DNA of 64,000 nt from Thermosediminibacterales bacterium (lineage in GTDB: Bacteria; Bacillota; Thermosediminibacteria; Koleobacterales; JARRCM01), in contig JARRCM010000001.1 in the NCBI GenBank assembly GCA_029982205.1, forward strand, positions 37,221 to 101,220, in the 5' to 3' direction. Both the position numbers and the translations under genes were made by a program. The notes under the pieces were generated by a model. It saw only the letters and a program-made list of their open reading frames with translations. It had not been told where the DNA came from and searched no databases. Shown in pieces: positions 1 through 10,690 of the stretch. Positions within the stretch are counted from its first letter, which is position 1. Every line of letters starts with the position of its first letter.

Positions 1-378
1 TTCAAAATGGCCGTGACGTACCAATTGACGTGCTTCTGACCTTGATGAAGCAAATCCCATTCGGTATATCACATTATCTAAACGACTTTCAAGTATCCTC
101 AAAAGGTTTTCACCAGTAACTCCTTTTTGTCGTTCTGCCATTTCAAAATATCTTTTGAACTGCCTTTCAAGTACACCATATACTCTTCGTGCTTTTTGTT
201 TTTCTCTTAATTGTATACCGTATTGTGACAGTTTTCTGCGCCCCTGACCATGCTGTCCCGGCGCATATCCCCGACGATTTAATGAACATTTGTCAGTATA
301 ACACCTGTCACCTTTTAAATAGAGTTTTAACCCTTCTCGCCTACATAGCCGGCATGAAGGCCCTGTATATCTAGCCAT
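1..378 (-). CDS. rpsD: 30S ribosomal protein S4, partial (3' end outside window)
   Basis: Not in the ORF track because it runs off the window edge. Translating the minus strand from the ATG at 378 gives [16 protein letters not shown] and continues open to base 1 (126 codons), ending in the start of the S4 RNA-binding domain ([20 protein letters not shown]). S4 nucleates assembly of the 30S body by binding 16S rRNA. Four cysteines near residues 9, 12, 26 and 31 form the zinc-binding (C+) version of the N-terminus. A GGAGGT Shine-Dalgarno lies upstream. It follows rpsK, as in the clostridial alpha operon, where rpoA normally comes next. Confidence 0.97.
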   Translation of the reverse strand, partial: MARYTGPSCRLCRREGLKLYLKGDRCYTDKCSLNRRGYAPGQHGQGRRKLSQYGIQLREKQKARRVYGVLERQFKRYFEMAERQKGVTGENLLRILESRLDNVIYRMGFASSRSEARQLVRHGHFE

Positions 379-413
379 AGTCGTTTTTACACCTCCTGTC
401 GTATTTAAACGTA

Positions 414-806
414 TTAAACCCTTCTTCGTTTGGGCGGCCGGCAACCGTTATGCGGTATTGGAGTAACATCTTTTATAAGGTTTACCTCTAAACCGGCTGC
501 CTGCAATGAACGGATTGCAGCTTCTCTACCTGCACCTGGCCCTTTTACATATACCTCGACTGTTTTTAAACCGTGTTCCATTGCAGCCTTCGCTGCAGCT
601 TCAGCAGCCATTTGAGCAGCAAAAGGAGTGCTTTTTCTTGAACCTTTAAAGCCTAAAGCTCCCGCGCTGGACCAGGATATAGCGTTACCGGCCAAATCGG
701 TAATTGTTACTATAGTGTTATTAAAAGTAGAACGGATATGAGCTGCTCCTCTTTCAATGTTTTTACGTTCCCGACGTTTTCTGGTTTTTCTTGCGCCTTT
801 AGCCAT
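414..806 (-). CDS. rpsK: 30S ribosomal protein S11
   Basis: 130 codons, the usual S11 length. S11 sits on the 30S platform and lines the path of the mRNA in the E site. The sequence has the conserved core ([15 protein letters not shown], then [20 protein letters not shown]) and the C-terminal motif [18 protein letters not shown]. It lies between rpsM and rpsD in the alpha operon; the 18-nt gap to rpsM implies cotranscription. The start is [12 protein letters not shown], a typical S11 N-terminus. The + strand ORFs drawn over it are antisense shadows. Confidence 0.98.
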   Translation of the reverse strand: MAKGARKTRKRRERKNIERGAAHIRSTFNNTIVTITDLAGNAISWSSAGALGFKGSRKSTPFAAQMAAEAAAKAAMEHGLKTVEVYVKGPGAGREAAIRSLQAAGLEVNLIKDVTPIPHNGCRPPKRRRV

Positions 807-824
807 TCACTATTCCCCCCTCTG

Positions 825-1196
825 TTACTTTTTCCTTTTAGCTCCAACTGTACGCCTTGGCCCTTTACGAGTTCTTGCGTTAGTTCTCGTTCGCTGTCCC
901 CTTACAGGCAAACCTCTTCTGTGTCGCAGGCCTCTATAACAACCAATCTCAATAAGACGCTTAATATTCATAGCAACATCTCTGCGAAGGTCGCCTTCAA
1001 CTTTAAAATGTTTGTCAATAACTTCTCTTAGCTTACTGACTTCATTTTCAGTAAGGTCTTTAACCCTGGTATCAGGATTAACATCCGCCATCTGCAGTAT
1101 TTTATTAGCGCTTGACCTGCCGATGCCATAGATATATGTTAAAGCTATCTCTATCCTCTTATCTCTCGGCAAATCTATGCCGGCTATCCTAGCCAT
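825..1196 (-). CDS. rpsM: 30S ribosomal protein S13
   Basis: S13 of the 30S head, which contacts the P-site tRNA through its basic C-terminal tail. The ORF track starts 19 codons too early. The family start [20 protein letters not shown] is the ATG at 1196, with GGAGGTG upstream. That gives 123 residues. The helix-two-turn-helix region includes [14 protein letters not shown], and the C-terminus holds the [20 protein letters not shown] signature. It follows rpmJ and precedes rpsK. Confidence 0.98.
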   Translation of the reverse strand: MARIAGIDLPRDKRIEIALTYIYGIGRSSANKILQMADVNPDTRVKDLTENEVSKLREVIDKHFKVEGDLRRDVAMNIKRLIEIGCYRGLRHRRGLPVRGQRTRTNARTRKGPRRTVGAKRKK

Positions 1197-1218
1197 CAAA
1201 TAACACCTCCTGTTTTCT

Positions 1219-1610
<392 letters not shown>

Positions 1611-1674
1611 AAAGTCACACCAACCTCCTTAAATATTAACAACAAAGACAATACAACATCCCACAACTAAAGCC

Positions 1675-1959
1675 TCATTCCTTTTCGATTAAAGCTTCAA
1701 TGGCAGCTTTAATCTCTTTATCGTCAACCTTTTTGCCATTTTTAATCTTATCATTAATTTGTTCCGAAACCAAGTCAAAAATTTTAAGATGTTTTATTTT
1801 CTTTTTTTTAGGTTTTCGTGCTTTGCGCAAATCACCATCAGCTATCAAAACATGCTGTTCATCAAGTCTACCAACTACAAGAAAATACCTGTCTTTATCC
1901 CTTCCTGCTTTCGAATATACTAATTGACCCGGCTGTATTCCTATTACCAATGTTTTCAC
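1675..1959 (-). CDS. KOW-domain RNA-binding protein (L14e-like)
   Basis: 94 residues. The N-terminal half (residues 5-40) reads as a KOW/L14e-type beta barrel: GIQPGQLVYSKAGRDKDRYF, then VLIADGDLRKARKPKKKK. The C-terminal half is a charged, probably helical tail. Clostridial genomes often carry such a protein between map and infA. It is presumed to act on ribosomes or rRNA, but I know of no established function. The basic patch RKARKPKKKKIKH supports RNA binding. The gap to map is 9 nt, so it belongs to the spc operon. Confidence 0.85.
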   Translation of the reverse strand: MKTLVIGIQPGQLVYSKAGRDKDRYFLVVGRLDEQHVLIADGDLRKARKPKKKKIKHLKIFDLVSEQINDKIKNGKKVDDKEIKAAIEALIEKE

Positions 1960-1968
1960 CTCCGCCTG

Positions 1969-2715
1969 TTAAATCGATGTTAGTATTTCAGGCTCACCAT
2001 CGGTAATGGCAATAGTATTTTCATAATGTGCCGAAAGACTTCCGTCTACTGTTACAACTGTCCAGTTATCACCTAAAACTCTAACATGGTATGAACCGGC
2101 ATTGACCATTGGCTCCACGGCAAGAGTCATTCCCGATAAAAGCCTGGGGCCTCTTCCGGGTCTACCAAAATGAGGCACTTGAGGGTCTTCATGCATTTGT
2201 CGGCCTATTCCATGACCAACAAAATCCCTTACAACAGAAAAGTTGTGGGACTCTACATATGTCTGAATAGCATGGGATATATCTGTAAGTCGATTGCCTT
2301 CCCTGGCGTATTTCATACCTTCATAAAAACACTTTTCTGTAACTTCTATAAGTTTTAGTGCTTGTTTACTTACATCACCTACAGGGTAAGTTCTTGCTGC
2401 ATCACCATAATATCCATGATAAATTGCTCCGATATCTATACTAATAATATCCCCATTTTTTAGGTATCTTAATCCAGGTATTCCATGAACTACCTCTTGA
2501 TTAATCGAACTACAGATACTAGCTGGAAATCCTTTGTAACCTTTAAATGCCGGTAATGCACCCATTTTTCGTATCGTTTTTTCTGCAAGTAAATCAAGTT
2601 CTGCTGTAGTTATCCCAGGTTCAATTGCTTTTTCAAGTTCCTTCAAGGCATAAGCAACTATTTTACCGGCTTCCCGCATGAATTCCAGCTCCCGCTCAGA
2701 CTTAATAGTTATCAT
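1969..2715 (-). CDS. map: Methionine aminopeptidase type I
   Basis: 248 residues. Removes the N-terminal methionine from nascent proteins. The pita-bread fold is recognisable, with the metal ligands in the expected order: D in [12 protein letters not shown] in GDAARTY, H in [17 protein letters not shown] in AVEPMVNAG and E in HYENTIAIT. There is no N-terminal zinc extension, so this is the short type Ia form. Its ATG overlaps the adk stop (ATGA), indicating translational coupling. The adk-map pair inside the spc operon is standard in Firmicutes. Confidence 0.98.
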   Translation of the reverse strand: MITIKSERELEFMREAGKIVAYALKELEKAIEPGITTAELDLLAEKTIRKMGALPAFKGYKGFPASICSSINQEVVHGIPGLRYLKNGDIISIDIGAIYHGYYGDAARTYPVGDVSKQALKLIEVTEKCFYEGMKYAREGNRLTDISHAIQTYVESHNFSVVRDFVGHGIGRQMHEDPQVPHFGRPGRGPRLLSGMTLAVEPMVNAGSYHVRVLGDNWTVVTVDGSLSAHYENTIAITDGEPEILTSI

Positions 2716-3365
2716 TTACTGTCGCCCCTTAAAATTTTGGAAATCTCTTCAAAAACTTTATCAATTCCTTTTTCACCATCTACCGTTCTAAGAAGCTTTT
2801 TCTGTTTATAATACTCTATTAGAGGTTGTGTCTGCTCATTATAAACATTTAGGCGTTCATTAACAGTTTCTATTCTATCATCATCTCTTTGAATCAACTC
2901 ACCGCCACAAATATCGCAAACTCCTTCTTCCTTAGGGGTATTATATTTTATATGGAAACTTGCCCCGCATTTACTGCACACCCTCCGGCCTGTTAAACGT
3001 TCAATCAGTTCTTCTTTTGATACGCTTATATTTATTACATGGTCTATAGATCTGTTTAATTCCTTCATCGACATATCCAAAGCTTCTGCTTGTGGTACAG
3101 TTCTAGGAAAACCATCAAGGATAAACCCCTTTTCACAATCCTCTTGTTTTAAACGTTCTTCAACTATTGCCACAACAACGTCATCAGGAACAAGCAAACC
3201 CTTATCCATATAATTTTTCGCTTTTAATCCTAGTTCAGTGCCTTCTTTTAAAGCCTTTCTGAAAATATCACCTGTTGAAACATGGGGTAGTTCAAACTCC
3301 TTCGATATTTTTTCTGCCTGAGTTCCTTTCCCTGCACCGGGAGGCCCCAAAAATATTAATCTCAT
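2712..3365 (-). CDS. adk: Adenylate kinase (zinc LID)
   Basis: 217 residues. Interconverts ATP + AMP with 2 ADP. The P-loop [12 protein letters not shown] is at residues 7-18, the AMP site is [16 protein letters not shown], and the LID carries C-x2-C...C-x2-C ([15 protein letters not shown]), so this is the long, zinc-containing Gram-positive form. It lies between secY (15 nt) and map (overlapping). The acidic [12 protein letters not shown] segment after the LID is typical. Confidence 0.98.
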   Translation of the reverse strand: MRLIFLGPPGAGKGTQAEKISKEFELPHVSTGDIFRKALKEGTELGLKAKNYMDKGLLVPDDVVVAIVEERLKQEDCEKGFILDGFPRTVPQAEALDMSMKELNRSIDHVINISVSKEELIERLTGRRVCSKCGASFHIKYNTPKEEGVCDICGGELIQRDDDRIETVNERLNVYNEQTQPLIEYYKQKKLLRTVDGEKGIDKVFEEISKILRGDSK

Positions 3366-3380
3366 TGTATTACCCTCCCC

Positions 3381-4637
3381 CTATTTCATAAATCCTTCAT
3401 AATGCCGCATCAACATCTGGGCCTCAATTTGTTTCATTGTTTCAAGGGCAACACCAACGACAATCAAAAGTGCAGTGCCGCCAAAATATACATTAAGTGT
3501 AGTAAAACCTCTTAATGCATAAGGCATAACGGCAATAAACGCAAGAAAAAGCGCGCCTGCAAGTGTTATTCTTGAGAGAACCCTGTTTAAATAATCAGCA
3601 GTTGGTTTCCCCGGCCTAATACCGGGAATGAATCCTCCGTATTTCTTCATGTTGTTTGCAACATCATAAGGGTTAAATGTAACTGCAGTATAGAAATAAG
3701 TGAAGAACACTATTAACACAGCATAGAGAGCGGCATACACTGCACCTCCCGGTCTTAAAAACTGTGCAATACTTGTGGCTATTTTATTACCTGGAAAAAA
3801 ACCGGCTATAGTACTTGGAAAAAGCAGTATCGACATGGCAAAAATCACCGGTATAACCCCTGCCATATTAACACGCAGGGGAATATGTGTGCTCTGCCCT
3901 CCATACATTTTACGGCCAACAACCCTTTTAGCATACTGAACCGGAATACGTCTTTGTCCCTGTTGAATAGCAATTACTCCGGCAATAACCAAAACAGCAA
4001 CAACAGCAAACAGCAAAACAGCTAATATGCTTGTTGTTCCAATCCTCACCAGTTGATAAAGTTTGAAAGCTCCGCCTGGTAAACGTGAAACAATACCCGC
4101 AAAAATTAATAACGAAATTCCGTTTCCTATTCCTTTATCTGTAATCTGTTCACCTAACCACATCAAAAATGCGGTTCCGGCTGTGAGGGTAATTGCAATA
4201 ATGGCATATGACACAAAACCAGGATTAATAACAGCAGTCCTGAAACCTATGCTCATCCCTATTGCCTGTATAAAAGCCAACACTACTGTTGCATACCGAA
4301 CATATTGGGCAATTATCTTTCTGCCCGCTTCACCTTCTTTTGCCAGCTGTTCCAGTTTCGGTATTACTATTGTCAAAAGCTGCATGATAATTGAAGCATT
4401 AATGTAAGGTGTTATACTCATAGCAAAGATAGTAAAATTTTTGAAGGCACCTCCGGAAACAACATCAAAAAATCCAAAAAGCGCTCCTTTTTCAATTATA
4501 TCTTTTATAACAGCAGTGTTTATTCCTGGTACTGGAACATGTGCGCCTATCCGAAAAACAATCAACATCAAAACCGTAAAAATTATTCTTTTACGAAGGT
4601 CTTCAATTTTCCAAGCGTTTCTTAAAACCTGAAACAT
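3381..4637 (-). CDS. secY: Protein translocase subunit SecY
   Basis: 418 residues with about ten hydrophobic segments, the expected topology of the SecYEG channel in the cytoplasmic membrane. The start [18 protein letters not shown] is a typical SecY cytoplasmic N-terminus, and GRKMYGGQSTHIPLRVNMAG is the conserved cytoplasmic loop that contacts SecA and the ribosome. The start codon overlaps the rplO stop (TAATG), giving tight coupling. The partner SecE is encoded at 29096-29305. Confidence 0.98.
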   Translation of the reverse strand: MFQVLRNAWKIEDLRKRIIFTVLMLIVFRIGAHVPVPGINTAVIKDIIEKGALFGFFDVVSGGAFKNFTIFAMSITPYINASIIMQLLTIVIPKLEQLAKEGEAGRKIIAQYVRYATVVLAFIQAIGMSIGFRTAVINPGFVSYAIIAITLTAGTAFLMWLGEQITDKGIGNGISLLIFAGIVSRLPGGAFKLYQLVRIGTTSILAVLLFAVVAVLVIAGVIAIQQGQRRIPVQYAKRVVGRKMYGGQSTHIPLRVNMAGVIPVIFAMSILLFPSTIAGFFPGNKIATSIAQFLRPGGAVYAALYAVLIVFFTYFYTAVTFNPYDVANNMKKYGGFIPGIRPGKPTADYLNRVLSRITLAGALFLAFIAVMPYALRGFTTLNVYFGGTALLIVVGVALETMKQIEAQMLMRHYEGFMK

Positions 4638-5077
4638 TATATCACCTCGGCCTTCCCTCCAGCCGCTTCAATCTTCTCGGCGGCGGTTTTTGTAAAACCG
4701 TGAGCTTTTACATTAAGCCTCACATTCAATTCACCGTTTCCAAGAATTTTCACGCCGTCTTTTATTTTTTTAATGATTTTTTTCTCAACAAGGGCTTCAG
4801 GTGTAACTTCAGACCCGTCTTCAAATATGTTAAGTTTCTCCACGTTTACCAGTGCATACTCTTTTTTGAATATATTTGTAAATCCTCTTTTGGGAACCCT
4901 TCTCTGTAAAGGCATTTGGCCACCTTCAAATCCCGGTCTTACACCACCGCCGGATCTGGCTTTCTGCCCTTTATGACCTCGGCCTGATGTTTTTCCTAGA
5001 CCTGAACCTATGCCTCGGCCTTTGCGTTTTCGTTCTTTTCTAGACCCTTCTGCAGGCTTAAGCTCATGTAATTTCAT
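4637..5077 (-). CDS. rplO: 50S ribosomal protein L15
   Basis: 146 residues, standard for L15. The N-terminal glycine/arginine-rich extension that threads into 23S rRNA is clear ([20 protein letters not shown], then [18 protein letters not shown]), followed by the globular C-terminal domain ending [15 protein letters not shown]. It sits between rpmD and secY and overlaps secY by one base. Confidence 0.98.
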   Translation of the reverse strand: MKLHELKPAEGSRKERKRKGRGIGSGLGKTSGRGHKGQKARSGGGVRPGFEGGQMPLQRRVPKRGFTNIFKKEYALVNVEKLNIFEDGSEVTPEALVEKKIIKKIKDGVKILGNGELNVRLNVKAHGFTKTAAEKIEAAGGKAEVI

Positions 5078-5103
5078 TTGCTTCCACCTCCTCTCAATAT
5101 GTT

Positions 5104-5286
5104 CTAAACTTCTTTAACTTCTAACAGGTGTTTTACCTTAAATATCATCCCGCGAATCTGAGGCGTGTCGTTATGTTCAACTGTCTGCCTGATCTTTCTT
5201 AATCCAAGGGCTTTAACCGTTTCTCTTTGGTCTTTTGGTGCTCCAATTGTGCTTTTTACTAACTTAATCTTGAGCTTCTTTGCCAA
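5104..5286 (-). CDS. rpmD: 50S ribosomal protein L30
   Basis: 60 residues, the short bacterial L30. The motif [28 protein letters not shown]... is diagnostic, followed by [18 protein letters not shown]30 binds 23S and 5S rRNA in the large subunit. It starts 13 nt after rpsE ends and is followed by rplO, the normal spc order. Confidence 0.98.
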   Translation of the reverse strand: MAKKLKIKLVKSTIGAPKDQRETVKALGLRKIRQTVEHNDTPQIRGMIFKVKHLLEVKEV

Positions 5287-5299
5287 GGCTTTTCCCCTC

Positions 5300-5800
5300 C
5301 TAACCTAACAGTTCTTCAACGGTTTTTCCTCTAAGTTTCGCAACCTCTTCAGCCCTTTTGAGTGACTTGAGACCTTCCATTGTTGCATTAACCATGTTCT
5401 TTGGATTTGATGAACCCAGAGATTTTGTCAGAATATCTCTTATCCCTGCAAGTTCTAAAACGGCTCTAACCGCTCCACCTGCTATAACTCCTGTACCTTC
5501 TGAAGCCGGTTTTAAGAGAACCTTTCCTCCTCCATATACACCTATAACTTCATGTGGTATGGTGGTGTTTACTATGGGCACTTTTATCATATTCTTTTTG
5601 GCATCTTCAATTCCTTTCCTGATAGCATCGGGGATTTCAGCAGCTTTACCCATTCCGGCTCCTACATGACCGTTTCCGTCACCGACAACTACCAGGGCAC
5701 TGAAGCGAAAATTCCGGCCACCTTTTACAACCTTCGCAACACGGTTAATGCTTACAACTTTTTCGTTAAGGTCTAAACTGCTGGGATCAATTCGTTCCAT
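5300..5800 (-). CDS. rpsE: 30S ribosomal protein S5
   Basis: 166 residues from the ATG at 5800. The GTG used by the ORF track overlaps the AAGGAG, whereas ATG-GAA lies 8 nt beyond it. The N-terminal double-stranded RNA-binding domain ([25 protein letters not shown]) precedes the C-terminal S5 fold ([20 protein letters not shown] type segment, [18 protein letters not shown]). S5 affects decoding accuracy and the spectinomycin site lies in the KVVKGGR loop. Neighbours are rplR and rpmD. Confidence 0.97.
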   Translation of the reverse strand: MERIDPSSLDLNEKVVSINRVAKVVKGGRNFRFSALVVVGDGNGHVGAGMGKAAEIPDAIRKGIEDAKKNMIKVPIVNTTIPHEVIGVYGGGKVLLKPASEGTGVIAGGAVRAVLELAGIRDILTKSLGSSNPKNMVNATMEGLKSLKRAEEVAKLRGKTVEELLG

Positions 5801-5816
5801 ACGTCTCACTCCTTTA

Positions 5817-6185
5817 CTAAAACTCTAATCCTGCTTCACGTGCGGCCTCAGCCAGAGCAGCAACTCTGCCGTGGTAAATATAACCTCCACGGTCAAAAAC
5901 CACTTTTTTGATTCCTTTATTAAGAGCCCGCTCAGCTATCAGCTTCCCAACAAGTTTGGCCGCATCAATATTTCCCGTTTTTTGAATTTTGCCTTTGATT
6001 TCTCTGTCAAGGGTTGATGCCGAAACAAGCGTGTTGCCGGTTTCATCATTGATCACCTGAGCATATATGTGATTTAAGCTTCTGAATACATTAAGGCGCG
6101 GCCTTTCAGCGGTCCCAAAAATCTTTTTTCTTGCACGAAGATGACGGCGTTTTCTGGCTTCATTTCTGTTTTGTTTTTTAATCAA
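5817..6185 (-). CDS. rplR: 50S ribosomal protein L18
   Basis: 122 residues. L18 binds 5S rRNA in the central protuberance. Recognised by [20 protein letters not shown] and [20 protein letters not shown], with the C-terminal [20 protein letters not shown]. It lies between rplF and rpsE with short gaps. Confidence 0.98.
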   Translation of the reverse strand: MIKKQNRNEARKRRHLRARKKIFGTAERPRLNVFRSLNHIYAQVINDETGNTLVSASTLDREIKGKIQKTGNIDAAKLVGKLIAERALNKGIKKVVFDRGGYIYHGRVAALAEAAREAGLEF

Positions 6186-6214
6186 CGCCCCTCACTCCTC
6201 CTTTCACACAGCTT

Positions 6215-6751
6215 CTATGCACCGGTTTTACCGACTTTTCTTCTGATATATTCGTTTTCATACCTTATGCCTTTACCTTTATACGGTTCAGGTTCTCTTA
6301 CTTTTCTAATGTTAGCAGCTGTAATTCCGACTAATTCTTTGTCAATGCCTTTTACAACGATCTTGTTGTTAGCAGGAACCTCTATCTCGATTCCTTTGGG
6401 CTGTTCAATTTCAACAGGGTGTGAATACCCAATCGTGAGAACGAGTTTATTCCCCTGTTTTGCCGCCCTGTAACCAACACCCTCTATTTCTAGGGTCTTT
6501 TGAAAACCTTTTGTTACACCTTCTACCATGTTGGCTATTAGGCTTCGCGTTAGCCCGTGGAGTGCTTTATGTTTTTTCTGGTCAGTAGGCCGTTTTACTA
6601 TCACCTGTTTGTCATTTAGTTGAATTTCCATCTCTTTAGGAAACTGTTTGACAAGCTGCCCTTTTGGCCCTTTAACCGTTACTATGTTTCCGTCTACCTT
6701 AATGTCTACACCTTCAGGTATATCTATTGGGAGCTTTCCTATCCTTGACAT
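6215..6751 (-). CDS. rplF: 50S ribosomal protein L6
   Basis: 178 residues made of two tandem L6 folds. N-terminus [20 protein letters not shown]; second-domain signature [23 protein letters not shown]6 lies near the sarcin-ricin region of the large subunit. A GGAGG motif lies ahead of the ATG. It sits between rpsH and rplR as in all spc operons. Confidence 0.98.
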   Translation of the reverse strand: MSRIGKLPIDIPEGVDIKVDGNIVTVKGPKGQLVKQFPKEMEIQLNDKQVIVKRPTDQKKHKALHGLTRSLIANMVEGVTKGFQKTLEIEGVGYRAAKQGNKLVLTIGYSHPVEIEQPKGIEIEVPANNKIVVKGIDKELVGITAANIRKVREPEPYKGKGIRYENEYIRRKVGKTGA

Positions 6752-6777
6752 AGTTACACCTCCTGTTTCGAACTTGA

Positions 6778-7176
6778 CTACCAGATATAGCAGAGTACTT
6801 CTCCGCCAATTCCTTCTTTCCTTGCTGCTTTATCAGTCATAATACCTTTAGATGTTGATAAAACGGCTATCCCAAGCCCACCTAAAACCTTTGGAATTTC
6901 ATCTTTTTTTGCATATACCCTTAAACCTGGTTTACTGATTCGTTTCAAGCCGGAAATCACCTTTTCCTTGTTTGGTCCGTACTTAAGATATATCTTAATT
7001 ATCCCCTGCTTTTTATCATCTATTATCTCATAATCAGCGATAAAACCTTCTTCTTTAAGAGTTCTGGCTATTTCCTTTTTTATGTTTGATGCCGGCACTT
7101 CAACTATATCATGATGTGCTGAAGTTGCATTTCGGATACGAGTCAGCATGTCAGCAATAGGGTCTGTCATTACCAT
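6778..7176 (-). CDS. rpsH: 30S ribosomal protein S8
   Basis: 132 residues. S8 binds helix 21 of 16S rRNA and is a key assembly protein. [15 protein letters not shown] is the family N-terminus, and the C-terminal block [20 protein letters not shown] is diagnostic. Two in-frame ATGs (7176 and 7170) exist. The first lies 9 nt from GGAGG and was kept; the second would give the more usual MTDPIAD start. Confidence 0.97.
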   Translation of the reverse strand: MVMTDPIADMLTRIRNATSAHHDIVEVPASNIKKEIARTLKEEGFIADYEIIDDKKQGIIKIYLKYGPNKEKVISGLKRISKPGLRVYAKKDEIPKVLGGLGIAVLSTSKGIMTDKAARKEGIGGEVLCYIW

Positions 7177-7211
7177 TAATGCCTACCTCCTCTCTTCACA
7201 ACAAAAATTAC

Positions 7212-7397
7212 TTACCAACTGGCTTTTTTAACTCCGGGAATTTCACCTTTATAGGCCAGTTCCCGGAAACATATCCGGCAAATACCAAACTTTCTCATAT
7301 AAGCGTGTGGCCTTCCACAGATTCTGCATCGATTGTATCTCCGGGTAGAGAACTTAGGTTCTCTTTTCTGTTTCGCTATTAGTGACTTTTTGGCCAT
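7212..7397 (-). CDS. rpsN: 30S ribosomal protein S14, zinc (type Z) form
   Basis: 61 residues, the short zinc-containing S14. Cysteines in [23 protein letters not shown] form the zinc ribbon. The protein packs in the 30S head. It lies between rplE and rpsH, the normal place for the zinc form. I see no second, zinc-free S14 gene in the window. Confidence 0.98.
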   Translation of the reverse strand: MAKKSLIAKQKREPKFSTRRYNRCRICGRPHAYMRKFGICRICFRELAYKGEIPGVKKASW

Positions 7398-7412
7398 TAT
7401 TTTCCCTCCTCA

Positions 7413-7952
7413 TTATTTTCTAAAGGGCATTCCCAGAAGTCTCAATAGTTCTCTTGCTTCTTCATCGGTTTTAGCTGTAGTGGTAATTATTATATCCATA
7501 CCGCGGATTTTTTCTATTTTATCATAATTTATTTCCGGGAAAATAAGCTGTTCTTTGATTCCCAGTGCGAAATTTCCTCTTCCATCAAAGGATTTTGGAG
7601 AAACACCTCGGAAATCCCTAACCCGGGGTAATGCAACATTTATCAGCTTATCCAAGAATTCATACATCCTGTTACCTCTCAATGTGACTTTAGCCCCTAT
7701 GGGCATCCCTGCCCTGATTTTAAATGCTGCTACCGATTTTTTTGCTTTTGTTATAACAGGTTTCTGGCCTGAAATGATCATCAAATCATTTACGGCAGCA
7801 TCAAGTGTTTTAGGGTTTTCTCTGGCCTCTCCTACACCCATGTTTATGACGATTTTCTCTATTCTTGGCACTTCCATAGGGTTTTTATATTTAAACTTAT
7901 CCATCAGTAGTGGAATTACTTCATTGTTGTATTTTTCTCTCAATCTAGCCAT
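7413..7952 (-). CDS. rplE: 50S ribosomal protein L5
   Basis: 179 residues from the ATG at 7952 ([16 protein letters not shown]). The ORF track adds six residues, but GGAGG is 8 nt from this ATG. L5 binds 5S rRNA and forms the B1b bridge. Signatures: [40 protein letters not shown], and the C-terminal [20 protein letters not shown]. Confidence 0.98.
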   Translation of the reverse strand: MARLREKYNNEVIPLLMDKFKYKNPMEVPRIEKIVINMGVGEARENPKTLDAAVNDLMIISGQKPVITKAKKSVAAFKIRAGMPIGAKVTLRGNRMYEFLDKLINVALPRVRDFRGVSPKSFDGRGNFALGIKEQLIFPEINYDKIEKIRGMDIIITTTAKTDEEARELLRLLGMPFRK

Positions 7953-7980
7953 GGGAGTTACCTCCTTCATAATCCTATCA

Positions 7981-8307
7981 TTATTTATCTAGAATCTCAC
8001 CACATTTTTTACAAATACGAACTTTACTTCCGTCTTCGAGTATTTTTTTCCCTATCCTTGTAGGATTGTTGCATTTATTACAATATATCATAACTTTTGA
8101 AGCATAAAAGGGAGCTTCCTGGTGTATAATACCCGCTTGCTGCACTTGACGCGTTGGTTTTAAATGTTTAGTTACTATGTTAACTCCCTCTACAATCACT
8201 TTGCCTTCTGCCGGGAAAACGTTAAGCACTTTACCTTTTTTCCCTTTGTCTTTTCCGGAAATAACAACGACTGTATCTCCCTTTTTTACATGTACTTTAT
8301 TAGCCAT
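7981..8307 (-). CDS. rplX: 50S ribosomal protein L24
   Basis: 108 residues from the ATG at 8307 (8 nt after GGAGG; the earlier GTG overlaps the Shine-Dalgarno). An N-terminal KOW motif ([20 protein letters not shown]) initiates 50S assembly. The C-terminus has paired CNKC and CKKC motifs ([23 protein letters not shown]), probably binding zinc. It lies between rplN and rplE. Confidence 0.98.
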   Translation of the reverse strand: MANKVHVKKGDTVVVISGKDKGKKGKVLNVFPAEGKVIVEGVNIVTKHLKPTRQVQQAGIIHQEAPFYASKVMIYCNKCNNPTRIGKKILEDGSKVRICKKCGEILDK

Positions 8308-8324
8308 AAATGCCACCTCCTCAT

Positions 8325-8693
8325 CTAAAGCACTTCAGGGGCTAGAGAAATAATCTTCATAAAGTCCTTATCTCGCAGTTCCCGAGCTACCGGCCCAAAA
8401 ATCCGTGTTCCTCTTGGATTTTTTTGCTCATTTATAATAACAGCCGCATTTTCATCAAATTTGATATAAGAACCGTCTGGTCTTCTAAGGCCTTTTTTTG
8501 ACCTGACAACTACGGCCCTGACAACGTCACCCTTTTTCACAACCCCACCAGGTGTTGCATCCTTTACTGAAGCTACAATAACATCTCCGATATTGGCGTA
8601 TTTTCTCTTAGAGCCACCTAAAACCCTTATACACATAATTTCTTTTGCTCCTGAGTTGTCTGCAACATTTAACCGGGTTTGTTGTTGAATCAT
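8325..8693 (-). CDS. rplN: 50S ribosomal protein L14
   Basis: 122 residues, standard. [20 protein letters not shown] is the family N-terminus, and [20 protein letters not shown] is the C-terminal signature. L14 contacts L19 and the small subunit at bridges B5 and B8. A GGAGGG precedes the start; neighbours are rpsQ and rplX. Confidence 0.99.
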   Translation of the reverse strand: MIQQQTRLNVADNSGAKEIMCIRVLGGSKRKYANIGDVIVASVKDATPGGVVKKGDVVRAVVVRSKKGLRRPDGSYIKFDENAAVIINEQKNPRGTRIFGPVARELRDKDFMKIISLAPEVL

Positions 8694-8731
8694 TTGTAAA
8701 ACCCTCCTTTCAGCAGAAAAAAACTAATATA

Positions 8732-8986
8732 TTATTGGGCTTTTTCGATGATTTGTACAACTCTCCAACGTTTTTCTTTACTTAAAGGTCGAGTTTCCAT
8801 AAGTTTGACTTTATCACCTACTCGACATTCATTGTTTTCATCATGGGCTTTTAGCTTTTTTGTTCTTTTTACTGTTCTTCCATATAAAGGATGAGATACT
8901 AAAGTTTCTACTGCAACTACAATGGTTTTATCCATTTTATCACTTACTACTCTGCCGATTCTAGTTTTTCTGTTTCCTCTATTCAC
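8732..8986 (-). CDS. rpsQ: 30S ribosomal protein S17
   Basis: 84 residues, an OB-fold primary 16S rRNA binder. Motifs: [40 protein letters not shown], and [19 protein letters not shown]. It follows rpmC by about 26 nt, with a ribosome-binding site between. Confidence 0.98.
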   Translation of the reverse strand: MNRGNRKTRIGRVVSDKMDKTIVVAVETLVSHPLYGRTVKRTKKLKAHDENNECRVGDKVKLMETRPLSKEKRWRVVQIIEKAQ

Positions 8987-9012
8987 AGTTCAAAACCTCC
9001 TTCCGCCCGGTT

Positions 9013-9216
9013 TTAAGCATCTGCAGCTTTTAATTCACGTTCACGGATAATAGTCTTAACTCTTGCTATGGTTTTCCTTACTTCTCTAATTCTCATTGGA
9101 TTATCTAATTGGCCTGTAGCCAGTTGAAATCTCAAATTAAAAAGTTCTTCTTTTAAATCTCTTAGTTTCTGTTCCAGTTCCTGATTTGACAGTTCTCTTA
9201 TTTCTCTAACTTTCAT
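9013..9216 (-). CDS. rpmC: 50S ribosomal protein L29
   Basis: 67 residues from the ATG at 9216 ([20 protein letters not shown]). The ORF track uses a GTG four codons earlier; GGTGG lies 8 nt before the ATG, and the family starts with MKxxELREL. L29 is a small helical hairpin at the exit of the nascent-chain tunnel and part of the trigger-factor site. The 5' end overlaps the 3' end of rplP. Confidence 0.96.
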   Translation of the reverse strand: MKVREIRELSNQELEQKLRDLKEELFNLRFQLATGQLDNPMRIREVRKTIARVKTIIRERELKAADA

Positions 9217-9634
9217 TTTCTTCACCACCCGTTTCTTCCCGTCTTATAATCCTAGTTTTGATAGGCAGCTTATGAGAAGCAAGTAACATAGCTTTTTTTG
9301 CTGTTTCCTCATTAACACCTGCCAGCTCAAAAAGAACACGACCAGGTTTAACAACAGCAACCCAATATTCTGGGGAGCCTTTACCACTGCCCATTCGAGT
9401 CTCTGCCGGTTTAGCTGTAACGGGCTTGTCAGGGAATATTTTAATCCATACCTTACCGCCCCTTTTAATATAACGTGTCATGGCAACCCTGGCGGCTTCT
9501 ATCTGATTGCTGGTTATCCATGCTGGTTCTAGAGCCTGAAGTCCATATTCTCCATAAGTGATTTCGTTCCCCCTTTGGGCTTTGCCTTTCATTCTACCCC
9601 TCATCTGCTTGCGGTGTTTTACCCTTTTCGGCAT
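9206..9634 (-). CDS. rplP: 50S ribosomal protein L16
   Basis: 142 residues from [20 protein letters not shown]; the track adds two residues. L16 organises the A-site tRNA corner of the large subunit. Signatures: [40 protein letters not shown] and the C-terminal block. The Shine-Dalgarno (AGGG) is weak; close coupling to the upstream rpsC stop (8 nt) may compensate. Confidence 0.97.
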   Translation of the reverse strand: MPKRVKHRKQMRGRMKGKAQRGNEITYGEYGLQALEPAWITSNQIEAARVAMTRYIKRGGKVWIKIFPDKPVTAKPAETRMGSGKGSPEYWVAVVKPGRVLFELAGVNEETAKKAMLLASHKLPIKTRIIRREETGGEENES

Positions 9635-9642
9635 CAGCATCC

Positions 9643-10305
9643 CTATTCGCCCCCTTCCGCCTTGTCAGCTTTTTTGTTTTCCGGAAGCACTTCTCCTTTA
9701 TATACCCATACTTTTACTCCGATCCTTCCATAAGTAGTATGGGCTTCAGCAAAACCATAATCAATATCGGCTCTTAAGGTCTGAAGCGGAATCGTACCTT
9801 CATGGTATCTTTCAGATCTGGCTATTTCAGCTCCGCCTAAACGGCCGCTTACCATTGTCTTAACACCTTTTGCTCCTGCCTTCATAGCCCTTGAAATTGC
9901 TTGTTTCATGGCTCTTCTAAACGAAATACGTTTTTCCAGCTGTGCTGCAATATTTTCCGCCATTAACTGTGCATCAATTTCAGGAGTTTTGATTTCGATT
10001 ACGTTAATCTGAACCTGTTTTCCTGTCATCTTTTCCAATTCATCTTTCAGTGTTTCAACCCCTGTTCCGCCTTTTCCTATAACCATTCCGGGCCTGGCGG
10101 TATGAATATTGACTCTCACCCTGTTTGCAGCACGTTCAATCTCTATCCGTGAAATTCCTGAACTGTACAATTTTTCTTTCAGGTGTTTTCTGATTTTTAC
10201 GTCTTCATAAAGCAGGTCCGCAAAGTTTTTGTCAGCATACCACTTTGAACTCCAGTCTTTTATTATTCCGACTCTGAGACCATGGGGATTTACCTTTTGG
10301 CCCAC
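9643..10305 (-). CDS. rpsC: 30S ribosomal protein S3
   Basis: 220 residues. An N-terminal KH domain ([20 protein letters not shown], the GXXG loop being GKGG) and a C-terminal S3 domain ([20 protein letters not shown]). S3 lines the mRNA entry tunnel and has helicase-like function with S4 and S5. It starts 3 nt after rplV ends. Confidence 0.99.
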   Translation of the reverse strand: MGQKVNPHGLRVGIIKDWSSKWYADKNFADLLYEDVKIRKHLKEKLYSSGISRIEIERAANRVRVNIHTARPGMVIGKGGTGVETLKDELEKMTGKQVQINVIEIKTPEIDAQLMAENIAAQLEKRISFRRAMKQAISRAMKAGAKGVKTMVSGRLGGAEIARSERYHEGTIPLQTLRADIDYGFAEAHTTYGRIGVKVWVYKGEVLPENKKADKAEGGE

Positions 10306-10308
10306 TAA

Positions 10309-10656
10309 CTATCCCTCCTTCTTTTCTTCTAACACTATAGTAATATGACTGGTCTTTTTCCGTATCCGTGCAGCTCGACCCATGGCCCTAGCCCTAAACC
10401 TCATCAATGTTGGTCCTTGGTCAGCATAAGCTTCTGCAATATACAGGCTGTCACGGGCCATATCATGATTGTTTTCGGCATTTGCCACAGCAGATTTCAC
10501 AAGCTTCTCTAATATTTTAGAAGCGGCTTTTGGGGTAAATCTAAGTATAGACAAAGCCTCATCCACGTTTTTACCCCTAATCAGGTCCAGAACTATTCGT
10601 ACTTTTCTAGGTGCTATTCGAGCATATCGTAGGCGTGCAACTGCTCTCGATTCCAT
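10309..10656 (-). CDS. rplV: 50S ribosomal protein L22
   Basis: 115 residues from [20 protein letters not shown], 8 nt after GGAGG; the track's nine extra residues are rejected. The long beta hairpin that reaches the exit tunnel (macrolide site) ends in [20 protein letters not shown]. The neighbours rpsS and rpsC match the S10 operon order. Confidence 0.98.
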   Translation of the reverse strand: MESRAVARLRYARIAPRKVRIVLDLIRGKNVDEALSILRFTPKAASKILEKLVKSAVANAENNHDMARDSLYIAEAYADQGPTLMRFRARAMGRAARIRKKTSHITIVLEEKKEG

Positions 10657-10690
10657 TTGTTTAACCTCCTTCCCGAAGATCAATTCCTCG

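Noticed and set aside
738-1031. 97-aa plus-strand ORF over rpsK/rpsM
   Set aside because: Antisense shadow of two certain ribosomal genes.
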